In this document: positions 11,535-24,681 of the stretch, in pieces
Position numbering within the stretch: position 1 is the stretch's first letter
How the letters are laid out: each line of letters opens with the position of its first letter
Source: Elephas maximus indicus
Lineage: Eukaryota; Chordata; Mammalia; Proboscidea; Elephantidae
Direction: 5' to 3'
DNA: 64,000 nucleotides
Assembly: GCF_024166365.1 (NCBI RefSeq)
Contig: NC_064837.1
Coordinates: forward strand, 76,813,553-76,877,552
The notes under the pieces: generated by a model
Databases searched by the model: none
What the model was told of the DNA's origin: nothing
Seen by the model: the letters and a program-made list of their open reading frames with translations, nothing else
Position numbers and translations under genes: made by a program

Positions 11535-11697
11535 TAATACATTGATTGCAATTTTGTGAGAGACCCTGAGTCAGAGAACCCAGATTAATTGCACCTAAAA
11601 TATTGACCCGTGAAACCTGTGATATAATAAATGTTTGTTGTTTTAAATAACTAGGTTTTGTAGTACTTTGTTATTCAGCAACAGATAACTAATACAG
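11535..11697 (+). mobile_element. MLT1-like LTR 3' end
   Basis: It contains 'gtgagagaccctgagtcaga' and 'aataaatgtttgttgtttta' and ends 'cagataactaatacag', the usual MLT1 3' end. The 5' part is not recognisable. Confidence 0.7.
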
Positions 11698-12910
11698 AGA
11701 CTATTCTAAAAAACTTCAACAAAGAAATATTAGTTACATACAAAGTACCAAGAGAAAAAATAGAAGTGCACTTCTCAACAGGTGCTTTTGAAATTGTAAG
11801 GGGAAATTAATTTCAATCTACAATTTGGAACAGCCAAATTATTGATCAAATGTTGGGGTAAAATATATCATCTAGCATGTACGGACCCAAAAAAATTATC
11901 TCCCATGCACCACTTCTTAGGAAGCTGGTGGAAGATGTGTTCCAACAAAACAAAAATTAACCAGACAAAAGGAAAGCATGGCATTCAGGAAAAGTGGATT
12001 CAAGCCAAGATAGAGACCAAAAGAATTCCAAGAATAAATGTAAAGTGAAGCTGCTAGAGAACTCTTCACTTTGGAAGAGGAGAGCTGTGGAACTACATGC
12101 CTGAATAGGAGGTAAGCATTCAAAGACACAGTTAAAAAAGTTGAAAGTGGTTGCCTCTGGTAACAGAATTAGGTGTGGAAGGGAGATGGGGGTAAGCTAT
12201 GGGAAATTCTATCTCAATCACTGTTGGGGCTTCCTCACATTACCCAATTCCCAAAAGGATATTTATTTATTAGATCACATAACTGATGTGTCCATGAGAA
12301 GCTCTTGCTTCATGAAAAATTAGTTCTAAGGCTTCAAACTTAAATGCTTAAATGTTAAAATATCTCTTTTATTTTATCTCTTTTTATCAAATATTTGCTC
12401 TGCTTTATTCTACATTAGATTCACTATCAGGTAAGAACTCTCCTAAAGGTACTGTTTCTTCATTGCTCTAGAAAATTCCTGTGACTGAGACTAACTGAAT
12501 CAATCAGTATAGCCAAGAGAAATAGAATATGATTTTCCAGGTCTGAACATCCTAATAAATGAAATAAAAAACAAAAAACCATGAACTACTGGAAGTTATG
12601 TAGAAAGAACTATGCAAAATGACTGAATTGTGCTAACATAGCAAATGGGATAGACAAGTCTGGTGAATTACCCTGTGGTAGTTTTCCCCTTCCCAACAGT
12701 GGCATAAGAACTGATTTATAACGGTCCTAAAAAAAAAATTATTGAATGAGTGGTGAGCCCATTTTGGAAAGAACTGTTAATAGAACATGCATAACAGGAG
12801 TCTTTGGAATCCTCTACCTCAACCCAAACTACAAGCATGAAATAGTACTAGAATTCTAGAAAAGTGAAAGTCATCACAGCTGAATACAGGAACTAGATAC
12901 ACTAGGATGA
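11698..12910. other. Unassigned sequence
   Basis: AT-rich, with no gene recognised. Part of 11840-12130 feels repeat-like (an old L1 or other relic), but I cannot name it. Short frames at 11842-12048 and 12141-12323 have no motif. Confidence 0.4.
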
Positions 12911-13020
12911 TCTGCTTCAGAAAAGTCACAGCCTTCAAAACCCTATAGAGCAGTTCTGCTCTGCTCATGTGTGGTTGCCATGAGTCAGAATCGACTCAAT
13001 AACAACTAACAACAACAACA
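12911..13020 (+). mobile_element. AfroSINE-type SINE, 3' part
   Basis: It carries 'tgccatgagtcagaatcgac' followed by 'aacaactaacaacaacaaca', the RTE-like (AAC)n tail type. The head is missing. Confidence 0.82.
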
Positions 13021-13929
13021 GGAGGAGTTTACACCTCCACTTCTTCCTTATTGCCCTGATTTTATGCAGGAGATAGGTCCCCTGGTGATTGTAGGGGACA
13101 TTTTTCTCCTTTTGACTGCACAATACCCAGTCCTACCTACCAGAGCCTTGAATTTCTTTTGACAAATTACCTCTCTGCCAATGCTCATGGTCTTCTTGAA
13201 ATAGTGTATCCAGAAGCCTACCTCTCACAAGGGAAGCCAAATGGCTCATGTCCTATCTGTCCCCATGCTGGTATAGCTAGGAGGTGGGAATGTGAATACA
13301 CTTGACCTTTGGGCATCTCCATCCTAAGACAAAGGAATGACTGAGAGACTTTCGATCCAGTGGTGGCATCCTGACCACACTTTTCTGTCAGGACTGCTAC
13401 CGTGGTTTCTGCTTCCTAGTTTGCTAGAACTGCCCACTTCTGAGCTTGATTCTCCAGGATCTATTGAGTCTGTGATCCTACAAAAGCCTTTTAATAAATT
13501 TTTCTTTGCTTAAGTTGGCTGTTGTTGGTTTCTACTACTTCTTAGAACCTTACAACCCTAATTCAACAGTGAACTGTGGACTATAGTAAATCAAATGAGG
13601 CTGTCTTTGCTGTGTCAAATGATTTGCCTAATTTTGTTCTATATTGAAATATTTTTTCTAAACCCCTCCAATGTTTGTAAGCTCTTCTGAATCAGGCTAA
13701 TGTGATCTTCTCTCTACCTATCAACACCACTAACTAGCAATAATAATTTGATGCATACACTACCCAGCTTTGTGTTACAATGTAGTGCAATGGAATTTAA
13801 ACTGTAGTGCAATGGCCTAAACTAAATTGAAATATCATAATTTATCCACTACATTGATAATATATTAGAGGTGATATAAACATGGAGGACAGAGTGGGTT
13901 AATTATACATGAAACAAACTAAAAAGAAG
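13021..13929. other. Unassigned sequence, possible LTR relic
   Basis: Text near 13480-13560 ('cttttaataaatttttcttt') resembles the 3' end of an LTR with a polyadenylation signal, but the family is not clear. Nothing else was recognised. Confidence 0.35.
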
Positions 13930-14420
13930 TGTAAATTAAAAGCCCTGGAAATGGGCCACAATAGATGGATCCTGATAGAATGGGGGGAAAATGTGGAATA
14001 GACCTCAAATTCTTAAAAATTCCAGACTTACTGGACAGGTTGAGACTAGAGAACTCCCCCCAGACTATCTCCCTGAGATATTTTTTAAGCCTTAAACTGA
14101 AATTATCCCTTAGATCAACTTTTAACTGAATAACAGATTGATTCATAAAATAAAGAATATCACCCTTGAGTAATGATCTCCTTTAAAAAATCATTTATAG
14201 AAGACCAAATGGTCAAGCATTACTCTAAAGCAAAAATGAGAAGGTAGGGGGCCAGGGAAACTAGAGTACAGGAAATGTTACAACCAGAACAGAATTAATT
14301 AATGAGAATGATGACACATTGTGAAAAATGTACCAATGTCACTGAATAATATGTGTAGAAATTGTTAAATGAAAATGTAATTTGCTGTATAAACTTTCAC
14401 CTTAAACACAATAATTTTTT
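13930..14420 (+). mobile_element. L1 3' UTR fragment (older subfamily)
   Basis: Matches the 3' UTR type seen at 33000-33460 and 43100-43590: 'ccagacttactggacaggtt', 'actttcaccttaaacacaat'. It ends in an A/T-rich tail and lacks ORF sequence. Confidence 0.75.
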
Positions 14421-14439
14421 TTAATTGCCCGAGCACTCA

Positions 14440-14612
14440 AAGGCAATGATTTGTATTGATGATGGTGAAACAATTCGGAAAAGGATATCAAGAAAGGTGG
14501 CACAACTTGAAGAATGTAACCGATGTCACTGAATTGTATACGTAGAAACTGTTGAATTGATGTAGGTTTTGCTGTGTGTATTTTCACCAAACATAAAATT
14601 GAAAAAAAAAAA
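14440..14612 (+). mobile_element. Second L1 3' end
   Basis: A further terminal ~170 bp of L1 3' UTR ('cacaacttgaagaatgtaac', 'gtcactgaattgtatacgta') ending in an A run. It duplicates the end of the preceding copy with many differences, so it is a separate insertion. Confidence 0.7.
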
Positions 14613-14661
14613 TCACAGGAAACAATTAAACAAGGAACAAGGGAAATATAATCTAAAACCC

Positions 14662-14830
14662 CAAAAACAAACAAACAAAAAATCCAAACTCATTGCCATG
14701 GAGTTGATTCCGACTCATAGTGACCCTATAGGACAGAGTAGAACTGCCCCACAGGGTTTCCAAGGAGCGTCTGGTAGATTCAAGCCACTGACCTTCTTGG
14801 TTTGCAGCCAAGCTCTTAACCACTGCACCA
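14662..14830 (-). mobile_element. AfroSINE-type SINE
   Basis: Reverse-oriented copy with an A-rich (complement of T-rich) tail at its left and 'cttaaccactgcacca' at its right. The flanking 9-bp TSD is CTAAAACCC (14653-14661 and 14831-14839). Confidence 0.9.
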
Positions 14831-14965
14831 CTAAAACCCTAAAGTCATTCAAAATGGAGACTTAAAATTAATTTCACACCTCCTAGTATGTTTCTCTGGC
14901 CCTGCTTCTTCTTACATTAGCTGTTGTTCAAAGTTGGAGTCATTATTCTACTTCACCTTGGTCAA

Positions 14966-15131
14966 AAAAAAAAAAAAACCCAGTGCCGTCGAGTGGATTC
15001 CAACTCATAGTGACCCTATAGGACAGAGTAGAGCTGCCCCATAGAGTTTCCAAGGAGCACCTGGTGGATTTGAACTGCTGACCCTTTGGATAGCAGCCGT
15101 AGCATTTAACCACTATGCCACCAGGGTTTTC
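14966..15131 (-). mobile_element. AfroSINE-type SINE
   Basis: Full copy in reverse: poly(A) then 'cagtgccgtcgagtggattc', ending 'atgccaccagggtttt'. The 12-bp TSD is CACCTTGGTCAA (14954-14965) and CACCTGGGTCAA (15132-15143), one mismatch. Confidence 0.93.
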
Positions 15132-15143
15132 CACCTGGGTCAA

Positions 15144-15512
15144 CACTCTTGCTAATGTGCTAAGTAGAACAACACTACTCCTTTTGGTAGAAAAATGACA
15201 TAATTTATAGACTGATATCTCTTATGGAGTCATCTGTGACAAATTATTGTGTCCCCTCCATGCTTGAATTAGACTGAATGTAGTGACAATTATGGATCAA
15301 GTTACTAATGACATCTGGTTATATGTTTCACATTGTCTGTGGTGATAGCTGGGTCATATTGGCTTATACTCAGTTGTGGAAGGGATCAAGATGTCCTTTT
15401 TTGGTAATTGCTAATTAACGGCTTGAAAAAAAAGGTCAGTGGTAATTGGAATATATAAACCCTAAATCAGCCTGCAACTGATTGGCTCATAGACATACCT
15501 TAAAATTATACT
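15144..15512. other. Unassigned sequence
   Basis: Nothing recognised. Confidence 0.4.
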
Positions 15513-15778
15513 GTAGACAGAAAGCGGCAGATTGGGTTAAAAAAACATTCCATTCGTATGCTGCCTACAAGAGACACACCTTAGACTTAAAGTTGCAAAC
15601 AAACTAAAACTCAAAGGTTGCAAAAAAAAATGTCAAGCAAGCAACAATAAAAAAAGAGCAGAAGTGGCAATATTTACCTCTGACAAACTAGACTTTAAAG
15701 TAAAATCCATCACAAAGGATAAAGAAGGACACAATATAATGATTAAAGCGTCAATACATCAGGAGAACATCCACCTAA

Positions 15779-15934
15779 AAACCCACTGCCATCGAGTTAG
15801 TTCTGACTCATAGCGACCCTACAGGACAGAGTAGAACTGCCCCGTAGAGTTTCCAAGGAGTGCCTGGTGGATTCAAACTGCCAACCTCTTGGTTAACAGC
15901 CATGGCACTTAACCACTACGCCACCAGGGTTTCC
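15779..15934 (-). mobile_element. AfroSINE-type SINE in L1
   Basis: Reverse-oriented copy inside L1 ORF2. The TSD CAGGAGAAC occurs at 15770-15778 and 15935-15943. Confidence 0.9.
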
Positions 15935-16113
15935 CAGGAGAACGTAACCATAATAATATTTACACACCCAGCAAAAGATCTCCAAAATACATAAAACAAA
16001 CTCTAACGGCACTGAAAAGAGAGATAGACAGCTCCACAATAATAGTAGGAGACTTCAACACACCACTTTTGGTGAAGGACAGAACATCCAGAAAGAAACT
16101 CAAGAAAGATACC

Positions 16114-16613
16114 TGTCATGGATTGAATTGTGTTCCCCAAAAAATTTGTGTCAACTTTGTTATGCCATGATTCCCAGTATTGTGTGGTTGTCCTCCATTT
16201 CGTGATTATAATTTTATGATAAGAGGATGATGGTGGGATTGTAACACCACAGTTACTCAGGTCACCTCCCTGATCCAAGGTAAAGGGAGTTTTCCTGGGC
16301 TGTGCCCTGCACCACCTTTTATCTCTCAAGAGATAAAAGGAAAGGGAAGCAAGCAAGTTGGGGATCTCATACCAACAAGAAAGCAGCACCAAGAGCAGAA
16401 CACATCCTGTGGACATGAGGTCCCTGCACCTGAGAAGCTCCTCGACCAGAGGAAACCTTCCTCCAGAGCCGAGAGAGAGAGAAAGCCTTCCCCTGGAGCT
16501 GATGTCCTGAATTTGGACTTGTAACCTACTAGACTGTGAGAAAATAAATTTCTCTTCATTGAAGTCATCCACTTGTGATATTTCTGTTATGGCAGCACTA
16601 GATAACTAATACA
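16114..16613 (+). mobile_element. Solo LTR, young MaLR-style family
   Basis: 500 bp, starts TGTCATGG and ends in TACA. It includes 'accaccttttatctctcaag' (TATA-like plus hairpin-like 'ttttatctctcaagagataaaa') and AATAAA near 16547. It interrupts L1 ORF2. The flanking pentamers ATACC and ATATG only partly match, so the TSD has decayed. Confidence 0.88.
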
Positions 16614-17825
16614 ATATGTAAGATCTAAATGCCACGATCAACCAACTTGATCTCATAGACATATACAGAACACTCCACCCAACAGCAGCCAAGTATATTT
16701 TCTTTTCCAATGCACATGGAACACTCTCTAGAATAGACCACATATTACGCCATTTAGCAAGCCTTAACAAAATTCAAAACATCAGAATATTAAAACACAT
16801 CATCTCTGACCGTAAAGTTGTAAAAAATAGAAATCAATAACAGAAAAAGTAAGGAAAAAAAAAATCAAACACATGGAAACTGAACAACACCTTGCTCAAA
16901 AACTACTGGGTTGTAGAAGAAATTAAGGATTCAATAAAGAAATTCACGGAATCAAATGAGAATGAAAACACATCCTACCAGAATCTTTGGGACACAGCAA
17001 AAGCAGTGCTCAGAGGTCAATTTATAGCATAAGTGCACACATCCAAAAAGAAGCAAGGGCCAAAATCAAAACATTAACCCTACAACTCAAATAAATAGAA
17101 AAACAGCCGTAAAAGGAGCCATCAGGCACCAAAAGAAAGCAAATAATAAAAATTAGAGCAGAATTAACTGACATAGAAAATAGAAAAACAACTGAAAGAG
17201 TTAACAAGACCAAAAGCTGTTTCTTTGAAAAGATCAACACAATTAATAAACCACTAGCGAAACTGACAAAAGAAAAACAGGAGAGGAAGAAAATAACACT
17301 AATAAGAAATGAGGTGGTTGATATCACAACAGACCCAACTGAAATGAAAAGAATCATAGCAAGACTACTATGAAAAATTGTACTCTAACAAATTAGAAAA
17401 CCTAGAGGAAAGGGACAAATTTCTAGAAACATACTACCTACCTAAACTAACACAAACAGAGGTAGAACAACTAAAAAACCGTAACAAAAGAAGAGATTGA
17501 AAAGATAATTAAAAAACTTCAAACAAACAAAAAAAAGCCCTGGCCCTGATGGTTTCACTGGAGAACTCTACCAAACTTTCAGAGAAGAGTTAACACCTCT
17601 ACTACTAAAGGTATTTCAGACCTTAGAAAAGGATGGAATACTCCCAAACTTATTCTATGAAAGCAGCAGAACCCTGATACTAAAACCAGGTAAAGACACC
17701 ACAGATAAGGAAATTACAGACCAATATCCCTCATGAACATAGTCATTAAAATCCTCAAGAAAATTCTAGCCAATAGAATGCAACATCATAAAAAAAAAAC
17801 ATAGCAAAAAATAATTTACCATGAC

Positions 17826-18323
17826 TGTCATGGGTTGAATTATGTCCCCCCAAAAATGTGTATATCAACTTGGCTAAGCCATGATTCCCAGTTTTGTATG
17901 GTTGTCCTCTATTTTGTGATTGTAATTTTATGTTGAGAGGCTTAGGGTGGGATTGTAACACCACCCTCACTCAGGTCACCTCCCTTATCCAAGCTAAAGG
18001 GAGTTTCCCTGGGGTGTGGCCTACACCACCTTTTATCTCTCAAGAGATAAAAGAGTTGGGACCTCATACCACCAAGAAAGCAGCACCAGGAGCAGAGCGC
18101 GTCCTTTGGACACGGGGTCCCTATGCCTGAGAACCTCCCGATCAGAGGAAGATTGAGGACAAGGATGTTCCTCCAGAGCCGAGAGACAGAGAAAGCCTTC
18201 CCCTGGAGCCAATGCCCTGAATTTGGACTTGTAACTTACTAGACTGTGAGAAAATAAATTCCTTTTCATTAAAGCCATCCACTTGTGATATTTCTGTTAC
18301 AGCAGCACTAGATCACTAAGACA
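17826..18323 (+). mobile_element. Solo LTR, young MaLR-style family
   Basis: 498 bp from TGTCATGG to AAGACA. The perfect 5-bp TSD ATGAC is at 17821-17825 and 18324-18328. L1 ORF2 text is continuous across the empty site ('tttaccatgaccaagtgg'). No internal region is present. Confidence 0.95.
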
Positions 18324-21300
18324 ATGACCAAGTGGGATTCATACCAGGCATGCATGGTTCAACATTAGAAAACATTAGAAAAACAATCAAAGTAATCCAT
18401 CACATAAATAAAAGATAAGAACCACATGATCTTATCAACTGACACAGAAAAAGCACTTGACAAAGTCTAACACCCATTCATGATACAAACTCTCAGCAAA
18501 AAAGGAATAGAAGGGAAATTCCTCAACATAATAAAGGATACTTATACAAAGACAACAAAGAACATCATTCTAAATGGATAGAGTCTGAAAGCATTCCCCT
18601 TGAGAAGGGGAACCAGACAAGGATGTTCTTTATCACCACTCTTATTCAACACTGTGCTGGAGGTCCTAGCCAGAGCTTAGGCTAGAAAAAGAAATACAGG
18701 GCATCCAAATTAGTAAGGAAGAAGTAAAAGTATTTCTATTTGCAGATGATATGATCTTATACACCAAATACCCCAAAGAATCCACAAGAAAGCTAGATTT
18801 CAGCAAGGTATCAGGATACAAGATAAACAAAAATCAGTTGTGTTCCTCTACACCAAGAAAGAGAACTTTGAAGAGGAAATCACTAAATCAATACCATTTC
18901 CAATAGCCCGCAAGAAGATAAGATACTTAGGGATATATCTAACCAGAGACGTAAAACACCTACACAAAGAAAACGACAAGACACTACTACTGCAAGAAAC
19001 CAAAAGAGACCTATACACGTGGAAAAACAAACCTTGCTTATGGATAGGAAGACTCAACGTTGTGAAAATGTCTAAGCGATCTACAGATACAATGCAATCC
19101 CGATCCAAAATTCAGTGACAATTTTAATGAGATGGAGAAACAAATCACCAACTTTATGTGGGAAGTGAAGAGGCCCTGGATAAGTAAAGCATTACTGAAG
19201 AATAACAACAAAGTGGGAGGCCTCACACTACCTGATTTTAGAACCTATTATACCACCACTGTAGTCAAAATAGCCTGGTACTGGTATAAGAACAGATATA
19301 TAGACCGATGATACAGAGTTGAGAATCCAGAAGTAAATTCATCCATCTATGAGCAGCTGATATTTGACAAAGGCCCAAAGTCTGTTAATTGGGGAAAAGT
19401 CTCTTTAACAAACGGTGCTGACATAACTGGAGATTCATCTGCAAAAAAAATGAAACAAGACCCATACCTCACACCATGCACAAAAAACGAACTCAAAATG
19501 GATCAAAGACCTAAATATAAAATCTAAAAGGATAAATATCATGGAAGAAAAAATAGGGACAATGCTAAGAGCCCTAATACATGGCATAAACAGAACTATG
19601 AAACATTATTAACAATGCACAGACACCAGGAGAGAAACTAGATAACTGGTAGCTCCTAAAAATCAAACACTTATGCTCATCCAAAGACTTCACCAAAAGA
19701 GTAAAAAGACAACCTACACACTGGGAAAAAAATTTTGGCTATGACAAATCTGATCAGCATCTAACCTCTAAAACCTGCAAGAGACTGCAAAACTTCAACA
19801 ACAAAAAGACAACCCAATTAAAAAAGGGACAAAGGATATGAATAGGCACTTCACCAAAGAAGACGTTCAGATAGCTAACAGATACATGAGGAAACACTCA
19901 TGATCATTAGCCATTAAAGAAATGCAAATCAAAACTAAAATGAGATACCATCTCACCCCAACAAGGCTGGCATTAATCCAAAAAACACAAAATAATACAT
20001 GTTGGAGAGATTGTGGAGAGACTGGAACACTTTAACACTGTTGGTGGAGATGTAAAATGGTACAACCACTTTGGAAATCGATTTGGCACTTCCTTAAAAA
20101 GCTAAAAATAGAACTACCATCCAATCCCGCAATCCCAGTCCTTGGAATATATCCTAGAGAAATAAGAGCTTTCACAGGAATAGATATATGCACACCCATG
20201 TTCGTTGCAGCACTGTTCACAATAGCAAAAATATGGAAACAACCTAGGTGCCCGTCAATGGACAAATGGATAAACAAATTATGGTATATTCACACAATGG
20301 AATACTATCCAATGATAAAGAACAACGATGAATCTGCAAAACATCTCATAATTTGGATGAATCTGGAAGGCATTATGCTGAGTGAAATTAGTCACAAAAG
20401 GAAAAATGTTGTATGAGACCACTATCATAAGAACTCAAGAAAAGGTTTAAGAAGAAAATATTCTTTGATGGTTATAAGGGTGTGTAGATAAGAATTATCT
20501 TAGGTGAAGGGAAGGACAACACATAACATGGAAAGTCAGCACAACTGGACAAACCAAAACCTAAGGAGTTTCCTGAATACAACCAAACACTTTAAGGGAC
20601 AGAGTAGCAGGGGCAGGGGTCTGGGGACCATGGTTTCAGGGGACATCTAGGTCAATTGGCATAACAAATTTTATTAAGAAAATGTTCTGCATCTTATTTG
20701 GGCGAATGGCAATGGGGTATTAAAAGCCAGTGAGTGGCCTTCTAAGGTACACCAATTGGTCCCAAACCACCTGGAGTAAAGGAGGATGAAGAACACCAAA
20801 GACACAAGGAAAAGATTAGCCCAAGAGACTGAAAGGGCCACATAAATCAGAGACTCCATCAGCCTGAGACCAAAGAACTAGATGGTGCCTGGCTACCACC
20901 AATGACCGCCCTGACGGGGAACATATCAGAGAGTTCCTGACAGAGCAGGAGAAAACTGGGGTGCAGAACTCAAATTCTAGTAAAAAGACCAGACTTAATG
21001 GTGTGTCTGAGACTGGAGGGACCCCGGAAAACATGGCCCCTGGACACTCTGTTAGCGCAGAACCAAAACCATTCCAGAAGCCAACTCTTTAGACTAAGAT
21101 TAGACTAGATTATAAGGCATAAAATGATACTCGTGAAGAGGGTGCTTCTTAGCTTGAGTAGACACATGAGACTAAATGGGCAGCTCCTGTCTGGAGGCAA
21201 GATGAGAAGGCAAAAAGGGACAGAAGCTGGTTGAATGGACACAGGCAACCTGGGGTGGAAACGAGGATTGTGCTGTCACATTATAGGGAGAGCAGCAAGG

Positions 21301-21385
21301 GACACATAACAATGTGTGTATAAATTTTTGTATGAGAAACTAACTTGAACTGTAAACTTTCACTTAAAGCACAATAATAACAATA

Positions 21386-22978
21386 ATAAATTATAATGTA
21401 GTGATATAATAAATATAAAAACCTAAATCAAATGTTTCTATGAATAACAGAAAATAGTAATTATTCATTTTTTTATCCTGAGTAGACACTCAAGGAAATC
21501 CTTTTTATTAATCCCAGCTTTAGAACGATGCCACTGATGAAGATTTTACTCAACCCTCTTAGAAGCACCAACAACTCTCATATGACACAGGCACCTCTTA
21601 TTACACACTTCATTGTTTCACAAGAGACCACTGTACACAAAGAAAAAGAATTCTCGGAAATGTTCTGGGTTGCCCGAGTAAATGAGTTGCTGAGGTTCCT
21701 CATATTTGTCCCACAAATAAAAGGTGATTAAACAAAACTTTAAGACTCTACAAAGACCAAGGAGTTGAGCTACTGGTGTGGGTATGCTTGTCTATTCTTT
21801 CCATGTACAGATTAGTAGGACATGACAGAGTCTTAAAGTTTGAGACTGTGATCTTTATTTCCACAGAATTTGTCATGGTCAGTGGAATTTGGAGCAACAG
21901 GGAACCTGAGCTTAGCAAAGGAAGCTGCAGAAGGAGTCTCTTGTCTTTTGTAAGCCTCTTCTCTTGTTTTGATTTCTTCTCCTCACTTTTCCTTTGTTGT
22001 CCTGGGGTGCCATGTTTGGACTCCAGCACTCAGCTCTGTTGAGTTCAGAAGTCTCTAGTCTCAGGTAGGAACCATAAATGAAATCTTTTCGTTGCGCTCC
22101 TGTTTCATCCATCGCTCCTATTTCTTTCTTAAAGGAATTTAATACTCTCCTTTCCTCCCTGGGCTATACTGACTAACTAGGCTCACCACCACATCTAAAG
22201 GTTAGGAGAGCGCTTCCAGCCTTCTTCAGTTTGTACTGGACCATTATAGTGCATGCTCTGTAAAATCTGCAATATGTATACCAGGGATGACCCTAAATTT
22301 TAATTTTCCTCTTATGGACCCTGTAACTATTACATCTTGAAACATCTAAAGGAAAACCAGGGAAATCACCATGCCAACCAGATAGATCTATGGTATGTAC
22401 GAAAAGATGAGGCTTATGACACAAATACCCAAGAAAGTGGCCAAAACCTCATTAAGGATGCTGAGAGAAATGTTGGGGGAGAAGCCCTCCAGAAGACTCT
22501 CTCCCAATTTTCTGCCTGAGTATGACCCACTAAGAGTGTACTCTAACCTCCCTATCTCAACAGGAGCTAAAGATCTCCTATTATTTGGGGTCCTCCTTCT
22601 CCTTCTATGACTTCAGAGTCACATATAATCCCCTTTGAGCAGAGTTCCAATAAGTTTCCTGATAGAGATGTCAGCCAGGGATGACAGGAACCTCTCTAGA
22701 AAATATCTCTTACTTTTATATAAGATTAAGCCTAAAAGCATTACCACTAAAATCCTCAAGTCACTAGAAAGGCACTGACTAGAAATAATTAAAATATGTT
22801 CTCTCTATTAAGGACAGAACATTTGAGCATTTTAGAATAGATGAAAACTGAAATAGATGTGTCCTCAGATAAGTCTAGATTAGGAAGAAATTGCTCATAT
22901 TTCAAATTAAAAAAAAATCTCAGTCTAACACAAGGCATTGAGAAGATACTAAAATTTAAATAGAGAAAGACAGAGAGA
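21386..22978. other. Unassigned sequence
   Basis: About 1.6 kb without recognised repeats or genes. The open frames (21528-21731, 21776-22042, 22337-22519, 22395-22610) are short, overlapping and unlike known families. One of the better candidates in the window for genuinely single-copy DNA. Confidence 0.45.
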
Positions 22979-23178
22979 GAGAGCCCTAGTTAAGCACTCA
23001 GCTGCTAACCAAAAGTTTGGTGGTTCAAACCCACCCAGCAGCTCCACAGAAGAAAGGCCTGATGATCTGCTCCCATAAAAATTACAGCCAAAAAAACCCT
23101 ATAGGGAAGTTCTGCTCTGCCACATGGAGTCTCCAGGAGTTGAAATCAACTTGATGCTACCTAACAACAACAACAACA
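22979..23178 (+). mobile_element. AfroSINE-type SINE with RTE-like tail
   Basis: The head 'gccctagttaagcactcagc' and a box-B-like 'ggttcaaaccc' precede the body. The 3' end 'gatgctacctaacaacaaca' closely matches the 3' end of RTE copies here. Confidence 0.9.
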
Positions 23179-23203
23179 ATATACATACATACATACATAC
23201 AGG
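23179..23203 (+). repeat. (ATAC)n microsatellite
   Basis: About six ATAC/ACAT units between the SINE tail and the start of an RTE fragment, probably grown from the SINE's 3' simple-repeat tail. Confidence 0.85.
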
Positions 23204-24681
23204 AATTGACCAAATACCAATTGAGATGTTTCAGCAAACGGGTACAACCCTAGAAGTGCTCACTCATCTATGCCAGAAATTTGGAAGACAGCTACCTGGC
23301 CAGCCAACTGGAAGAGATCCATATTTATGCCATTCCAAAGACAGGTGATCCAACAGAATGTGGAAAATATCAAACAATATCATTAATATCACATTCAAGC
23401 AAAATTTTGCTGAAGATAATTCAAAAACGACTGCAGTAGTACATTGAAGGGAAATGCCAGAAATTCAAGCTGGATTCAGACGAGGATGTGGAACGAGGGA
23501 TATCATTGCTGATGTCAGATGGATCATGGCTGAAAGCAGAGAATACCAGAAATATGTTTACCTGTGTTTTATTAACTATGCAAATGCATTCGACTGTGTG
23601 GATCGTAACGAATTATGGATAACATTGTAAAGAATGGGAATACCAGAACACTGCATCACGCTTATGCAGAATCCATACCTAGACCAAGAGGCAGTCCTTG
23701 GAACACAACAAGAAGATAGTGGGTGGTTTAAAATCAGGAAAGGACCAACTGAAATAAAAAGCATTGCAAAATCAGGAAAGGTATGTGTCAGGGTTGTATC
23801 TTTCACCATGCTTATTCAATCTGTATGCAGAGCAAATAATCCAAGAACCTGGACTATATGAAGAAGAATGACGTGACATCAGGATTGGAGGAAGACTCAT
23901 TAACAACACGTGATGTGCTTGCTGAAAGTGAAGAGGACTTGAAGCATTTACTAATGAAGGTCAAAAACAACAGCCTTCAGTATGGATTACACCTCAACCT
24001 AAAGAAAACAAAAGTTCTCACAATTGGACTATAAGCAACATCATGATAAACAAAATATTGAAGTTGTAAAAGGTTTCATTTTACTTGGATCAAAAATCAA
24101 CACCCACGGAAGCAGAAGTCAAGAAATGAAATGATGTATTGCACTGGGAAAATCTGCTGCGAAAGACCTCTTTGAAGTGTCCAAAAGCAAAGATGTCTCT
24201 GAGGACTGAGGTGCACCTAATCCAAGCCATGGTATTTTCAATCACCTCATATGCATGTAAAAGCTGGATAATGAATAAGGAAGACTAAAGAAGGATTGAC
24301 ACCTTTGAATTATGATGTTGGCAAAGAATACTGAATATACCATGGACTGCCAGAAGAATGCACAAATCTCTCTTGGAAGAAGTACAGCCAGAATGCTCCT
24401 TAGAAGCAAAGATGGCAAGACTTTGTGTCATATATTTTGGACATGCTATCAGGAGGGACCAGTGCCTGGAAAAGGATGTCATGCTTGGTAAAGTACAGGG
24501 TCAGCAAAAAAAAGGAAGAGTCTCAATGAGATGGATTGACACAGTGACTGCACCAATGGTCTCAAATATAGCAATGATTCTGAGGATGGTGCAGAACCAG
24601 GCAGTGTTTTGTTTTGTTGTGCATAGATAGAGTCGGTATGAGTCAGAACCAACTTGATGGCACCTAACAACAACAAATAAA
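23204..24681 (+). mobile_element. RTE-clade LINE, 3' half
   Basis: 5'-truncated copy starting in the reverse transcriptase ('ataccaattgagatgtttca') and continuing to the 3' terminus ('gatggcacctaacaacaaca'). The C-terminal frame 24358-24630 keeps 'YFGHAIRRDQCLEKD'. Several stops and frameshifts break the ORF. There is an in-frame stop in 'agtacattgaa', where other copies encode an intact RT stretch. Confidence 0.93.

Larger units (their letters stand above)
15513..21385 (+). mobile_element. 5'-truncated L1 carrying three later insertions
   Basis: It begins inside the ORF2 endonuclease region ('ctacaagagacacacctta' at ~15566) and runs through reverse transcriptase to the C-terminus. A 119-codon open C-terminal segment survives (20057-20416). 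The 3' UTR spans ~20470-21385 and ends 'cttaaagcacaataat'. Removing the SINE (15779-15934) and two solo LTRs (16114-16613, 17826-18323) rejoins ORF2 text. Stops and frameshifts make it inactive. Confidence 0.93.

Noticed and set aside
16003..16572. 189-codon reverse-strand ORF
   Set aside because: It spans the antisense of L1 ORF2 and a solo LTR across an insertion boundary, so it is a chance frame.
20057..20416. 119-codon ORF as a gene
   Set aside because: It is the C-terminus of L1 ORF2 within a 5'-truncated copy.
22979..23030. tRNA gene, suggested by box A/B-like sequence
   Set aside because: The sequence is the head of a SINE repeated throughout the window. It lacks a tRNA fold and is followed by the SINE body.
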